Assembly: GCF_050314555.1 (NCBI RefSeq)
Contig: NZ_JBNPNH010000002.1
Span: 186,001 to 250,000, forward strand
Direction: 5' to 3'
DNA from: Spyradosoma sp004558035
GTDB taxonomy: Bacteria; Verrucomicrobiota; Verrucomicrobiia; Opitutales; UBA953
DNA length: 64,000 nt
The translations under genes and the position numbers were made by a program. Numbering within the stretch: position 1 is the first letter of the stretch; the number at the start of each line of letters is the position of its first letter. Shown piece by piece: positions 16,741-26,221 of this stretch. Below the pieces are notes generated by a model that was not told the origin of the DNA, searched no databases, and worked only from the letters and a program-made list of their open reading frames with translations.

Positions 16741-16783
16741 AAAAAAAGCGTTCCCGCGATTCTCTTCGCGGGAACGTTTTTTT
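16741..16783 (+). terminator. Paired-motif terminator after the NahK-like gene
   Basis: AAAAAAAGCGTTCCCGCGA and TCGCGGGAACGTTTTTTT form the stem around a short loop. The stem is two copies of the iterated motif in inverted orientation. Confidence 0.85.
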
Positions 16784-16803
16784 GCGCCGGAAACGCCAAA
16801 ATG

Positions 16804-16842
16804 AAAGACGCGCTCCCGGAAGAAGACCGGGAACGCGTCTTT
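16804..16842 (-). terminator. Terminator of gyrA (degenerate motif pair)
   Basis: AAAGACGCGCTCCCGG pairs with CCGGGAACGCGTCTTT across AAGAAGA; on the minus strand the stem is followed by TTTCATTTT. One arm carries the motif and the other a one-base variant. Confidence 0.75.
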
Positions 16843-16867
16843 CGGATTCGGAGAAAGGCGCGAAGGC

Positions 16868-19336
16868 TTAGTCCGCGGGAGCGGCGGCGGCCTCGTCGTC
16901 GCCCTCGATGACTTTGCAGATGCCGATGACCTCTTCGCCGGACTTGACGTCGATGTCCATCAGCTTGACGCCCTGCGCGGCGCGCCCCGTGCGGCGGATG
17001 CCCTTGACCGGCATGCGGATCGCCTGCCCGCCCTTCGTGAGCAGCATGATCTGATCCGTCTCGAGAACGCTGAGCGCGCCCGCGACGCCGGACTTGTTCT
17101 TGATGCCGATCACGCCGACGCCGCCGCGGTTCTGCTTGCGGAAGACTTCGCCTTCCTCGTCGTCGTACTGCGTGCGTTTGCCGATGCCGTTCTTGCCCGC
17201 GATGAGCAGCGTGCAGGAGGGATCGACGACTTCCATCGCGACGACGGAATCGCCTTCGCGCAGGCGCATTCCCGTCACGCCGGCGGCGGAGCGGCCGAGG
17301 TTGCGCGCGTCGGTCTCGTCGAAGCGGATCGTCATGCCGTTCTCGGTGATGAGAATGACCTGATCGTTCCCGTTCGTGAGCTTGACGGAGATGAGCGCGT
17401 CGCCGTCGCGCAGATTGATCGCGATGATGCCGCGGCGGTTGCAGTTTTTGTACTCCGAGAGCGTCGTCTTCTTGACGACGCCGTTCTTCGTGCAGAAGAA
17501 GACGTTCTTCGTGTCCGTGAAGTCGGGAATGCAGAGCAGCGTCGCGAGTTTTTCGCCTTCCTGCATTTCGATGACGTTGGCGATGGAGCGGCCCTTGGAG
17601 GTGCGGGAACCTTCCGGAATTTCGTATGCCTTCTGCACATACACGCGTCCCTTGTTCGTGAAGAACATGATCGTGTCGTGCGTCTTCGCGGAGAAGAGAT
17701 ATTCGATGAAGTCCTCGTTGTGCGTCTCCGAGCCGATGAGCCCCTTGCCGCCGCGCTTCTGCGTGCGGTAGAGATCGATCGGCGTGCGCTTGATGAAGCC
17801 TTCGTGCGAGACGGAGATCATGCAGCCTTCGTTCGGGATCACGTCTTCGGGGCGGAACTCGCCTTCCGCCGCCTGAATCTGCGTCTTGCGCGGCGAGTCG
17901 TACTTCTTCGCGGTCTCGCGCAACTCGGATTTGACGAGCCCGAGGAGCTTCTTTTCGTTGGAAAGAATGAGGCGGCATTCCTCGATGAAGCCCATCAGCT
18001 GGACGTATTCCTCTTCTATCTTGTCGATTTCGAGACCGGTGAGCTGATACAGGCGCATGTCGAGCACGGCGTTGCACTGGCGCTCCGTGATTCCGTATTT
18101 GTCCATGAGGCGGGAACGCGCCTCGTCGCGGTCCTTCGAGGAACGGATGATGTGCACGAAATCGTCGAGGTAGCGGTAGGCGATCTTGAAGCCTTCGAGA
18201 ATGTGCGCGCGGTCTTCCGCCTTGCGCAGACGGAACTTCGTGCGGCGCGTGATGACTTCGCGGCGGTGCTCGATGAAGCATTCGAGCATTTCCTTGATGT
18301 TCATCTGCTTCGGGCGGTTTTTGTCGAGCGCGAGCAGAATGACGCCGAACGAGGATTCGAGCTCCGTGTGCTTGAAGAGCTTGTTGACGACGACGCGCTC
18401 GGCGACGTCGCGCTTTAGCTCGAGCACGATGCGCGTGTTCGCGTCGGATTCGTCGCGCACGTCGGAGATTTCCGTGAAGACCTTGTCCTTCACCAGATCG
18501 GCGATGCGCGTGACGAGGTTGGCGCGGTTGACGTTGTAGGGAATCTCGGTGATGACGATCTGCTCGCGCCCGTTCTTCATCTCCTCGATGTGGGCGACGC
18601 CGCGCACGCGGACGATGCCGCGGCCGGTGCGCAGATACTGGCGGATGCCCTCGGTGCCGTTGATGACCCCGCCGGTCGGGAAGTCCGGCCCCTTCAGGAT
18701 TTCCTCGATTTCTTCGAAGCTCGTGTTCGGGTCGTCGATGAGGCGGCAGGTGACTTCGACGAGCTCGCCGAGATTGTGCGGCGGAATGTTCGTCGTCATG
18801 CCGACGGCGATGCCGGTGGAGCCGTTCATCAGCAGGTGCGGGAGCGCGCACGGGAGCACGGTCGGCTCCGTCGTCGATTCCTTGTAGTTGGGCTGGAAAT
18901 CGACGGTGTCTTCGTCGATGTCCTTGAGGAGCTCTTCGGCGAGCTCGGCGAGCTTACATTCCGTGTATCGGTAGGCGGCGGGAGAGTCGCCGTCGATGGA
19001 GCCGAAGTTCCCCTGCGGAATGACGAGCGGGTAGCGCATCACCCAATCCTGAGCGAGACGCACGAGCGTGTCGTAGACCGACGCGTCGCCGTGCGGGTGG
19101 TAGTTCTTCAGAACTTCGCCGACGACGCCCGCGCATTTGTCGAACGCGGCGTTGTGCCGGAGCCCTTCCCGCAGCATCGCGTAAACGACGCGGCGCTGCA
19201 CGGGCTTGAGGCCGTCGCGCACGTCCGGGAGCGCGCGGGAGACGATGACCGACATCGAATAATCGATGTAGGCCGTCTGCATGATTTCGGAGATGTTCGT
19301 CGTGGAAAGACGTTCTTTGGCTGCTGTGTTTTCCAT
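16868..19336 (-). CDS. gyrA: DNA gyrase subunit A
   Basis: Protein of 822 residues. The opening is ISEIMQTAYIDYSMSVI; the winged-helix and tower domain follows with the catalytic Tyr in AAYRYTECKLAE (about residue 124). The GyrA-box QKRGGKG in the C-terminal pinwheel identifies gyrase rather than topoisomerase IV. Six C-terminal blade repeats are present (GMTIRFDETDARNLGRSA and similar). It cleaves and religates the G-segment while introducing negative supercoils, with GyrB. It is separated from gyrB by a small inserted element (19382-19858). No strong Shine-Dalgarno precedes ATG 19336. The iterated motif occurs only twice. Confidence 0.97.
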   Translation of the reverse strand: MENTAAKERLSTTNISEIMQTAYIDYSMSVIVSRALPDVRDGLKPVQRRVVYAMLREGLRHNAAFDKCAGVVGEVLKNYHPHGDASVYDTLVRLAQDWVMRYPLVIPQGNFGSIDGDSPAAYRYTECKLAELAEELLKDIDEDTVDFQPNYKESTTEPTVLPCALPHLLMNGSTGIAVGMTTNIPPHNLGELVEVTCRLIDDPNTSFEEIEEILKGPDFPTGGVINGTEGIRQYLRTGRGIVRVRGVAHIEEMKNGREQIVITEIPYNVNRANLVTRIADLVKDKVFTEISDVRDESDANTRIVLELKRDVAERVVVNKLFKHTELESSFGVILLALDKNRPKQMNIKEMLECFIEHRREVITRRTKFRLRKAEDRAHILEGFKIAYRYLDDFVHIIRSSKDRDEARSRLMDKYGITERQCNAVLDMRLYQLTGLEIDKIEEEYVQLMGFIEECRLILSNEKKLLGLVKSELRETAKKYDSPRKTQIQAAEGEFRPEDVIPNEGCMISVSHEGFIKRTPIDLYRTQKRGGKGLIGSETHNEDFIEYLFSAKTHDTIMFFTNKGRVYVQKAYEIPEGSRTSKGRSIANVIEMQEGEKLATLLCIPDFTDTKNVFFCTKNGVVKKTTLSEYKNCNRRGIIAINLRDGDALISVKLTNGNDQVILITENGMTIRFDETDARNLGRSAAGVTGMRLREGDSVVAMEVVDPSCTLLIAGKNGIGKRTQYDDEEGEVFRKQNRGGVGVIGIKNKSGVAGALSVLETDQIMLLTKGGQAIRMPVKGIRRTGRAAQGVKLMDIDVKSGEEVIGICKVIEGDDEAAAAPAD

Positions 19337-19381
19337 TGTTTAAAATCGTTTTCGTTTTGGTTGCCGGTTGTGAATTCGGTT

Positions 19382-19858
19382 TTTCCCGCAAAGACGCTAA
19401 GACGCGAAGTTCGGGAGGCGGACTTCCTCGTCGAGTCCGTTGACGCAGCGCGCGATGCCGTCCTTCATGAGGGCGGAATTGAAGTTCATCAGAAGCCCGA
19501 GTTTTTTGCCCGTCAGCTTCAGATACGTCTGCAGCTGCTTCAGATGAACGGGAAGCGTTTTTTCCACGGACTTGATTTCGATGATCACGAGATCGTTCAG
19601 GACGATGTCCGCTCGGAAGCCCTCTTCGAAGACTTCTCCGTCGAAACGGATCGAAATCGGAACCTGCCGCTTCACGTCGAGCCCGCGCTTCGCGAGCTGT
19701 TTCGCGAGAACCGTTTCGTAAACGGATTCGAGCAAGCCGGCGCCGAGACCGCGATGCACGAAAACCGCCGCGTCGACGGCGATTCGCGCAATCTCGTTTT
19801 CGGTCATCATCGTTCGAAAAATCCTTCCTTCTCCGCGTCTTTGCGTCTTTGCGGGAAA
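19382..19858. mobile_element. GxxExxY element with terminal inverted repeats in gyrB-gyrA
   Basis: Left end CCCGCAAAGACGCTAAGACG (from 19385) and right end, read in complement from 19855, CCCGCAAAGACGCAAAGACG, form inverted repeats of about 25 bp with two mismatches, extending TTT outward and CG(A/G)AG inward. They enclose one GxxExxY gene whose stop codon lies inside the left repeat. The right end is 5 bp from the gyrB stop codon. The whole is 477 bp and carries no copy of the genome-wide motif. It has no transposase, so it would depend on outside activity. Confidence 0.7.
19397..19810 (-). CDS. GxxExxY family protein
   Basis: Protein of 137 residues. The family-defining GAGLLESVYE (GxxExxY) is at about residues 23-32, followed by FRADIVLNDLVIIEIKSVE, which has the D-(x)n-ExK arrangement of PD-(D/E)XK nucleases. 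GxxExxY proteins are widespread, often flanked by repeats, and occur also in intervening sequences of 23S rRNA genes; activity is not established. Start at ATG 19810 (or 19807); upstream residues translate the inverted repeat. It lies between gyrB and gyrA in the same direction, so it is probably cotranscribed with them. Confidence 0.88.
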   Translation of the reverse strand: MMTENEIARIAVDAAVFVHRGLGAGLLESVYETVLAKQLAKRGLDVKRQVPISIRFDGEVFEEGFRADIVLNDLVIIEIKSVEKTLPVHLKQLQTYLKLTGKKLGLLMNFNSALMKDGIARCVNGLDEEVRLPNFAS

Positions 19859-19863
19859 CCCCG

Positions 19864-22470
19864 TCACACGTCGAGATAGGACGTGTTGAGCGCGTTGTCC
19901 TCGATGAACTGGCGGCGCGGCGGGACGTCGTCGCCCATCAGCATCGTGAACACGCGGTTGGCTTCCGCGGCGTCTTCGATCGTGACGCGCAGGAAGCTGC
20001 GCTTCGCGGGATCCATCGTCGTCTCGAAGAGCTGTTCCGGATTCATTTCGCCCAGCCCTTTGTATCGGGAGATCGTGAGGCCGCGGCGGCCGAGTTCGCG
20101 GATTTTCCCGACGAGCTCGAGCATCGAGTTCAGCGGGTGGCGCTTCTTGTCGTCGAGCGTTCCCGCGGCGGCGTCCTCTTCGCGGTGCTCGCCTTCGATC
20201 AGTTCGTAGCGCGGTTCTTCCGTCGCCGCGAAGCGGTTGATGTCCAGCCCGAGCGCGGACATTTCCTTCAGAATCTTCGTCAGCTGAGCGGCCTCGTAGA
20301 TTTCATAGACGCTGATGCGCTGCTGCACCTTCACGCCGTCCACCTCGACTTCGGAGATGTTCTGCGGCGCGGTGACGTCGTCCACCTGGTAGCGGATGAA
20401 GAAGCTGATCTTTTCCTCTTCGGTGAAAAGGTATTCGTAGGTTTCGACGTTCCCGCGGCGGACGCGGGCGAGGAAGCGCGGGAGCTCCTGCGTCTCCGGC
20501 TTGTGCTGGTCGAGGAAGTCGGCGAGCGTGCAGCCGTAGCGCGTGACGCCGTTCCCGAGGCGTTCCAGGCGCGCCATGCATTCGACGATCTTGTCCACCT
20601 TGTCCGGCTCGAACATGTGGCTGTCGCGCTTGCGGAAGAGCGAGATGTCTTCCGAGCCGAGCTTGAGGAGCATGCGGTTCATGTCCGCGTCGGACTGCAC
20701 GTACTGCTCCTTCTTCTTGCGCTTCACCTTGTAGAGCGGCGGCTGCGCGATGTACACGTAGCCCGCGTCGATGAGCCCGCGCATCTGGCGGAAGAAGAAC
20801 GTGAGGAGCAGCGTGCGGATGTGCGCGCCGTCCACGTCGGCGTCCGTCATGATGACGATCTTGTGGTAGCGGCACTTCGCGAGATTGAATTTTCCGTCGT
20901 CCTTGCCCTCCTCGTGGCCGGTGCCGATTCCGGTGCCGATCGCGGTGATCATGTTGCGGATCATTTCGCTGTTGAGCATCTTGTCGATGCGCGCCTTTTC
21001 GACGTTCAGAATCTTGCCGCGCAGCGGGAGAATCGCCTGGTACTTGCGGTCGCGGCCCTGCTTGGCGGAGCCGCCCGCGGAATCGCCCTCGACGATGTAG
21101 AGCTCGCACAGAGCCGGATCCTTTTCCGAGCAGTCCGCGAGCTTGCCGGGCAGCCCGCCGCCGGAAAGCACGCTCTTGCGCACGGTCTCGCGCGCCTTGC
21201 GGGCGGCCTCGCGCGCCTTGGCGGCGTTGCACGCCGCCTCGATGACGGCCTTCGCCATCTTCGGATCCTTCTCGAACGCGTACTGCAGCCCTTCGCCGAC
21301 GACCTTCTGCACGACGCCCTCGACTTCCGGATTCGTCAGGCGCGTCTTGTTCTGCGACTGGAATTTCGGGTCGGGGTGCTTCACGGAGATGATCGCCACG
21401 AGCCCTTCGCGCATGTCGTCGCCCGTGAGCTTCGGATCCTTGTCCTTGATGAGATTGTTCGCCTTGGCGTAGTTGTTGACGACGCGCGTCAGCGCCGAGC
21501 GGAAGCCGGAAAGGTGCGTGCCGCCCTCGGGATTCGTGATCAGGTTCGTGTACGCGAAGACGAGCTCCGTGTATTTCTTGTTGTACTGAATCGCGACGTC
21601 CACCGTCATCTTCACCGGATGCGTGCGCCCCGGAGGCGGCGCGTATCTGTCGTTCATGACGAGCGGCGCGCTCGGGTCCGTGATGTCCACTTCGTTGGAG
21701 ATGAGAATCGGCTTCGCCATGAGCAGCTCCTCGTTCTGGTTGAGGAAGCGCGCGTATTCGGCGAGCCCTTCGCGGAAGTGAAAGCGGTCGGAATGCCCCG
21801 TGCGCTCGTCCGCCACGGAAATCGTGATGCCGGGAACGAGGAACGCGAGCTCGCGCATGCGGCGCAGCAGCGTCTCGTATTTGAACTCGAGCACGGTGAA
21901 GATTTCCGGATCCGGGTGAAAAGTGATCTTCGTGCCCGTCTTCTTCGTCTTGCCGAGGACGTGAATCGGCACGGTCACTTCGCCGCGGCAGAACTCCATG
22001 CTGTGCACCTCGCCTTCGCGGCAGACTTCCGCGACGAAATGGTCCGAGAGCGCGTTCACGCACTTGGCGCCGACGCCGTTGAGACCGCCGGAAACCTGAT
22101 ACGCGCCCTTCTCGAACTTGCCGCCCGCGTGAAGATTCGTCAGCACGAGCTCGAGCGTCGGGATTTTTTCCTCCGGGTGAATCGCCACGGGAATGCCTCG
22201 GCCGTTGTCCTCCACGGAAACGCTCCCGTCGCCGTGAATCGTCACGGAAATTTCGGTGCAGAAGCCCGCGAGAGCCTCGTCGATGGAATTGTCCACGATC
22301 TCATAGACGCAGTGATGGAGCCCCGTCTCGTTCGTGTCGCCGATGTACATGCCCGGGCGTTCCCGCACGGCCTTGAGGCCCTTCAGGCGCTTGATGTCCG
22401 CCGCGCCGTAGGAAGCCTTGCCGGCGTTTTTCTGGCTGATCTTGTCTGTATTTTCGCTGTCGCTCGTCAT
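19864..22470 (-). CDS. gyrB: DNA gyrase subunit B
   Basis: Protein of 868 residues. The GHKL ATPase domain shows YEIVDNSIDEALAGF, EDNGRGIPV and GLNGVGAKCVNALS. The TOPRIM domain shows EGDSAGGSAKQGRDR and MTDADVDGAHIRTLLL, and the C-terminal end RRQFIEDNALN is typical of GyrB. It supplies ATP hydrolysis and T-segment capture for gyrase. The length is slightly more than E. coli GyrB (804) because of a charged insertion around residue 800 (ELIEGEHREEDAAAG). Start ATG 22470; the N-terminal 20 residues are polar and variable. Confidence 0.97.
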   Translation of the reverse strand: MTSDSENTDKISQKNAGKASYGAADIKRLKGLKAVRERPGMYIGDTNETGLHHCVYEIVDNSIDEALAGFCTEISVTIHGDGSVSVEDNGRGIPVAIHPEEKIPTLELVLTNLHAGGKFEKGAYQVSGGLNGVGAKCVNALSDHFVAEVCREGEVHSMEFCRGEVTVPIHVLGKTKKTGTKITFHPDPEIFTVLEFKYETLLRRMRELAFLVPGITISVADERTGHSDRFHFREGLAEYARFLNQNEELLMAKPILISNEVDITDPSAPLVMNDRYAPPPGRTHPVKMTVDVAIQYNKKYTELVFAYTNLITNPEGGTHLSGFRSALTRVVNNYAKANNLIKDKDPKLTGDDMREGLVAIISVKHPDPKFQSQNKTRLTNPEVEGVVQKVVGEGLQYAFEKDPKMAKAVIEAACNAAKAREAARKARETVRKSVLSGGGLPGKLADCSEKDPALCELYIVEGDSAGGSAKQGRDRKYQAILPLRGKILNVEKARIDKMLNSEMIRNMITAIGTGIGTGHEEGKDDGKFNLAKCRYHKIVIMTDADVDGAHIRTLLLTFFFRQMRGLIDAGYVYIAQPPLYKVKRKKKEQYVQSDADMNRMLLKLGSEDISLFRKRDSHMFEPDKVDKIVECMARLERLGNGVTRYGCTLADFLDQHKPETQELPRFLARVRRGNVETYEYLFTEEEKISFFIRYQVDDVTAPQNISEVEVDGVKVQQRISVYEIYEAAQLTKILKEMSALGLDINRFAATEEPRYELIEGEHREEDAAAGTLDDKKRHPLNSMLELVGKIRELGRRGLTISRYKGLGEMNPEQLFETTMDPAKRSFLRVTIEDAAEANRVFTMLMGDDVPPRRQFIEDNALNTSYLDV

Positions 22471-22693
22471 AATTTTTCAAAGGTTTTTCCGCGCGTCCGA
22501 AAACGCGCATTTTAAGGGGTCATCATGCTCTAAAACGCGCGGGAACGCAAACGATTTTTTGCCGCCGCGCCCCGCCTCCGCGTCAGTATTCATAAGGGGA
22601 AAACGCGTTTTCCGCGCCGCCGGAACGACCGCGCCCGACGCCGGGGGAATTTTGACTTTGCGCGGTCGGCGGGAATGCGCGAAAATGCGCCGC

Positions 22694-23482
22694 ATGATCG
22701 CCGAAAAACACCTCGAAGAACTCCGCGCCTTCGCGGAAACGCTCGCCGACGCCGCCCGCGAAATCGTCGCCGGCTACCACGCGAAAGCCTCCACCGAAAT
22801 CGAAATCAAGCCCGACGGCTCGCCCGTCACCGTCGCCGACAAGGAATGCGAACGCGCCCTGCGCGCGATGATCAAGGCGAAATATCCGAATCACGGCATC
22901 ATCGGCGAGGAATTCGGGAACGAAAACCTCGACGCGGAATTCGTCTGGTCGCTCGATCCGATCGACGGCACCAAGTCCTTCGTCTCGCGCGTCGCGCTTT
23001 ACGGCGTCCTCTTCGGTCTGCTCCACGAAGGGCGTCCGCTCATCGGCGTCATCGATCAGCCGATCGTGCGGGAACGCATCGTCGGCGACTGCCGCGAAAC
23101 GCGCCTCAACGGCGTTCCCGTCCGCGTCTCCGAGACGCGGCGCGTCGCCGACGCCCTGCTGCTCACGACCGACCTCATCGACTGCGAGACCAAGCACCCG
23201 AACGAAAACTGGAACGCCCTGCTCCACCGCGCGCGCCTCTTCCGCACCTGGGGAGACTGCTGCGGCTACCTGCTCGTCGCCTCCGGGCGCGCGGACGTCA
23301 TGGCGGATCCGGAGCTCTCGCCCTGGGACCTCTACCCGCTGCTGCCGATTCTGCAGGGCGCGGGCGCCGTCGTCACCGACTGGCGCGGGAACGACCCGCT
23401 CCGCGCCACGTCGATTCTCGCCGCGAATCCGCGCCTCCACGCCGAAGCCCTGGAAATCCTCGCCTCCTCCCCCTCCGCCTGA
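22694..23482 (+). CDS. Inositol monophosphatase-family phosphatase, HisN-like
   Basis: Protein of 262 residues. Motifs: SPVTVADKECERALR, GEEFGNE, WSLDPIDGTKSF and the C-terminal SPWDLYPLLPILQGAGA. The combination DPIDGTKSF and length fit the histidinol-phosphatase (HisN) branch of the family, final phosphatase of histidine synthesis, but inositol- or nucleotide-phosphatase roles remain possible. It is a second family member, clearly different from 13443-14201. ATG 22685 would add three residues; neither start has a clear ribosome binding site. Divergent from gyrB across a 223-bp gap. Confidence 0.8.
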   Translation: MIAEKHLEELRAFAETLADAAREIVAGYHAKASTEIEIKPDGSPVTVADKECERALRAMIKAKYPNHGIIGEEFGNENLDAEFVWSLDPIDGTKSFVSRVALYGVLFGLLHEGRPLIGVIDQPIVRERIVGDCRETRLNGVPVRVSETRRVADALLLTTDLIDCETKHPNENWNALLHRARLFRTWGDCCGYLLVASGRADVMADPELSPWDLYPLLPILQGAGAVVTDWRGNDPLRATSILAANPRLHAEALEILASSPSA

Positions 23483-23594
23483 CGGGCGTTCCCGCGAAGG
23501 CGCCGGAACGTTCCCGCCGGGAATTTCGAGCCGCCGCCGCGCCGCCGCTTAAAGTGTTGCCTGGCGGCGGCCGAAAAATTAGTTTCGGCGAATC

Positions 23595-24434
23595 ATGAAA
23601 TCCGCCACGCGCACCGCCGCAGACAAAGAAAAGAAAGCCGCCGAAGAAGCGACGGCTTCGAAGCCCGCCCGCCCCGCCGGGAACGGTCTGCTCCACATCG
23701 ACAAAGATTTCGTCGCCGCCCTGCCGCTGCTCCAGTACCAGGGGAAAATCGAAGTGATCGTCGACGAAAAAGCCGCGCGCAAGGCCGTCGCCGCGCTCGC
23801 GAAGGAAAAGGTGCTCGGCTTCGACACGGAGACGCGCCCGTGCTTCACCCGCGGGAACGGCTATCTGACCTCGCTCGTGCAGCTCTGCGGCAGAAAATGC
23901 GCCTACCTGTTCCGCCTCGACTACTGCGGCGGCGTTCCCGTGCTGTTTCCGATTTTCGAAAATCCGCAGATTCTGAAGGTCGGCGTCGCCGTCAAGGAAG
24001 ACGTGCTCCACCTAAAGAAACGCGCGCCGTTCGACGACGCCGGCTTCGTGGACGCGAGCGTGTACACGCGCAAGGCGGGCATCGACAACACGGGCCTGCG
24101 CGCGCTCTGCGCCCACTATCTCGGCGGGCGCATCTCCAAGAACGCCCAGGTCTCGAACTGGGCGGCGAAGACGCTTTCCGACCAGCAGATCGTTTATGCG
24201 GCGACGGACGCGTGGACGAGCCGAGAGCTCTTTCTGAAGCTGCAGAAACTCGGCGTCGCGCCGCAGGAAATCGACCGCGGCTCCATCTGCGCCGCGCCCC
24301 CGCCGAAGAAGGACGCGCGGAAGAAGAAGCCCGAAAAGGAAGACGCGGAAACGGCGACGGACGCCGACGCGCCGAAGAAACGCCGCCGTCGCGGACGCCG
24401 CGGCGGGCGTTCCCGCGCCGGGAAAGCCGACTGA
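23595..24434 (+). CDS. RNase D-like 3'-5' exonuclease with basic tail
   Basis: Protein of 279 residues. The DEDDy exonuclease domain (residues about 55-215) has FDTETRP (ExoI, about residue 75), VGVAVKEDVLHL (ExoII) and YAATDAWTSREL (ExoIII with the Tyr). There is no HRDC domain, unlike full RNase D. The tail from residue 230 is very basic and low in complexity (KKRRRRGRRGGRS), probably nucleic-acid binding. Likely substrates are tRNA or other structured RNA 3' ends. It stands 112 bp after the HisN-like gene on the same strand. Confidence 0.83.
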   Translation: MKSATRTAADKEKKAAEEATASKPARPAGNGLLHIDKDFVAALPLLQYQGKIEVIVDEKAARKAVAALAKEKVLGFDTETRPCFTRGNGYLTSLVQLCGRKCAYLFRLDYCGGVPVLFPIFENPQILKVGVAVKEDVLHLKKRAPFDDAGFVDASVYTRKAGIDNTGLRALCAHYLGGRISKNAQVSNWAAKTLSDQQIVYAATDAWTSRELFLKLQKLGVAPQEIDRGSICAAPPPKKDARKKKPEKEDAETATDADAPKKRRRRGRRGGRSRAGKAD

Positions 24435-24456
24435 CCGCCCGCCGGCGGCGCCCCTC

Positions 24457-26133
24457 TCACGCGTTCCCGTCCTTGTATTTGTAGAAGAACGAGAAGACGC
24501 CGAAGACGACGGCGACCGCCGCCATCAGCGCCGCGAAGAAGTAAAAGCGCTCCGCCGCCGAAAGGTCCCGCGCCAGCGCGACGACGAGCACGACGAGGAA
24601 GTTGCCCACCGTCGTCGTCAGGTTCCACAGGCTCGTGATCGTGCTGCGCATCGCGGCGGGCGCCTGCGAGAACGCGAACTCGAGCCCCGTCGCCGAAAAG
24701 AGCACTTCGCCCAGCGTCAGCACGAAATACGGGAGCGCCATCCACCACACGGAGATCGTCGGCGTTCCCGCCGCGAGCGAGGCGTCCACGGAGCGCTGCA
24801 GCAGCGCGCAGATCACGAACGAGGCGGCGGTGAGCAGCATCCCGAGCGTCATGCGGCGCAGGGGCGTCGCCCGGAACAGGCGAGTGCGGTTCAGCGCGGG
24901 ATAGACGAAGAAGGAAAGCACGGGAATGAGCGACATCACGAAGATCGGATTGATGTTCTGCATCGTTTCCGTGTTGATCGGGTAGGAGAAAAGCGTGGTC
25001 GCGCTCATCTGCCCGCCGAGAATCACCCAAGTCGTCGCCATCTGGTCGAACAGCGCCCAGAAGACGGGAATGACGGCGAAGAGCAGCAGGATTCCGCGGA
25101 TCGCGCGGAAGCGCTCGCCCAGCGTCATCGACGGCGCGGGAACGGCGGCGGCGGATTTTTTCTCCGAAGAGGAAGCGGCGGCGGAGCCGGCGGGAACGTC
25201 CGGATGCGCCTCGCGCGCGAGCTTCATCAGCGCCCGCGGCAGAAACGCCGCCAGCCCGAACAGCGCCGCGACCGCGAAGAACGCCGCGACGCCCGCGCCC
25301 GCGACGAAGAGCGCCCTGCCGAACGCGTCGGCGGACGTCGCCGCCTCGCCGAGCATTTCCGGCTTCGCGAGCATCATCAGCGCGCAGAAAAACCAGCCCG
25401 GCACGGCGCCGTAGAGCGCGGCGGAACTCAGCACGCGCCGCGCGACCGTTCCCGCGGGCTCGGCGAGCCACTCGCCCAAAGTCCGCTTGTAGCCGGGCGT
25501 TCCCGCGGCGAAAACGAGCGTCGCCAGTCCCATCGCGATGCCGGGAATGCCGAACGCCCACGCGTAGCCGATTTCGTTCTTCAGCACGGGAATGAGCCCG
25601 AACGCGAAGAACGAGCCGAAATTGATCGCCCAATAGAACATGCCGAAGTCGCGCTGGTCCGGCGAAAACTGCTCGCCCATAAACGAGGACACGCAGGGCT
25701 TGATGCCGCCCGAGCCGAACGCGATCAGCGCGAGCCCGACCGCGAGCCCCGTCTCGCTGCCGACGGTGAGCGCGAGCGTCGCGTTCCCGCACACGTAGAA
25801 CAGCGACATCACGAGAATCGTCCAGTAGCGCCCCCAGAACTTGTCCGCGATCCAGGCGCCGAGCAGCGGCATGAAATACACGCCCATCGTGAAGAGGTGT
25901 CCGACGGTCGTCGCGAAGTCGTTCGCCGCGCGCAGCCCGTCCGCCCCGCTCGCCGAAAGCTCCTTGAGCAGCTCGTGCACGATGTAGAGCGTGAGAATGC
26001 TGCGCATGCCGTAGAAGCTGAAACGCTCGCACGCCTCCGTGCCGACGATGAAGAACACGGATTTCGGGAAGCGGGATTTTTTCGCGGGAACGCCGCAGGC
26101 GGCGCGGGCGACGGAAGTTTCGTTCGGGTTCAT
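24457..26133 (-). CDS. POT/PTR family proton-dependent peptide transporter
   Basis: Protein of 558 residues with 12-14 membrane spans. The family motif ACERFSFYGMRSIL is at about residues 33-46 (ExxERFxYYG type), and GSGGIKPCVSSFMGEQF is the second POT signature. These symporters import di- and tripeptides with protons across the inner membrane. A Ser/Ala-rich cytoplasmic loop at about residues 295-320 (AGSAAASSSEKKSAAAVP) is a lineage feature. Convergent with the RNase D-like gene, 22 bp apart. Confidence 0.92.
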   Translation of the reverse strand: MNPNETSVARAACGVPAKKSRFPKSVFFIVGTEACERFSFYGMRSILTLYIVHELLKELSASGADGLRAANDFATTVGHLFTMGVYFMPLLGAWIADKFWGRYWTILVMSLFYVCGNATLALTVGSETGLAVGLALIAFGSGGIKPCVSSFMGEQFSPDQRDFGMFYWAINFGSFFAFGLIPVLKNEIGYAWAFGIPGIAMGLATLVFAAGTPGYKRTLGEWLAEPAGTVARRVLSSAALYGAVPGWFFCALMMLAKPEMLGEAATSADAFGRALFVAGAGVAAFFAVAALFGLAAFLPRALMKLAREAHPDVPAGSAAASSSEKKSAAAVPAPSMTLGERFRAIRGILLLFAVIPVFWALFDQMATTWVILGGQMSATTLFSYPINTETMQNINPIFVMSLIPVLSFFVYPALNRTRLFRATPLRRMTLGMLLTAASFVICALLQRSVDASLAAGTPTISVWWMALPYFVLTLGEVLFSATGLEFAFSQAPAAMRSTITSLWNLTTTVGNFLVVLVVALARDLSAAERFYFFAALMAAVAVVFGVFSFFYKYKDGNA

Positions 26134-26221
26134 GACTGGGAAAAATACGTTGAAGCGCGAGCTTATTCCCGCCGCGCCGACGCTGTCAGCAAAGAAACGC
26201 GGGAAACCGCTGCGTTCGCGC

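Noticed and set aside
19811..19867. Extended N-terminus of the GxxExxY protein
   Set aside because: It translates the terminal inverted repeat and lacks family similarity; ATG 19810 or 19807 fits.
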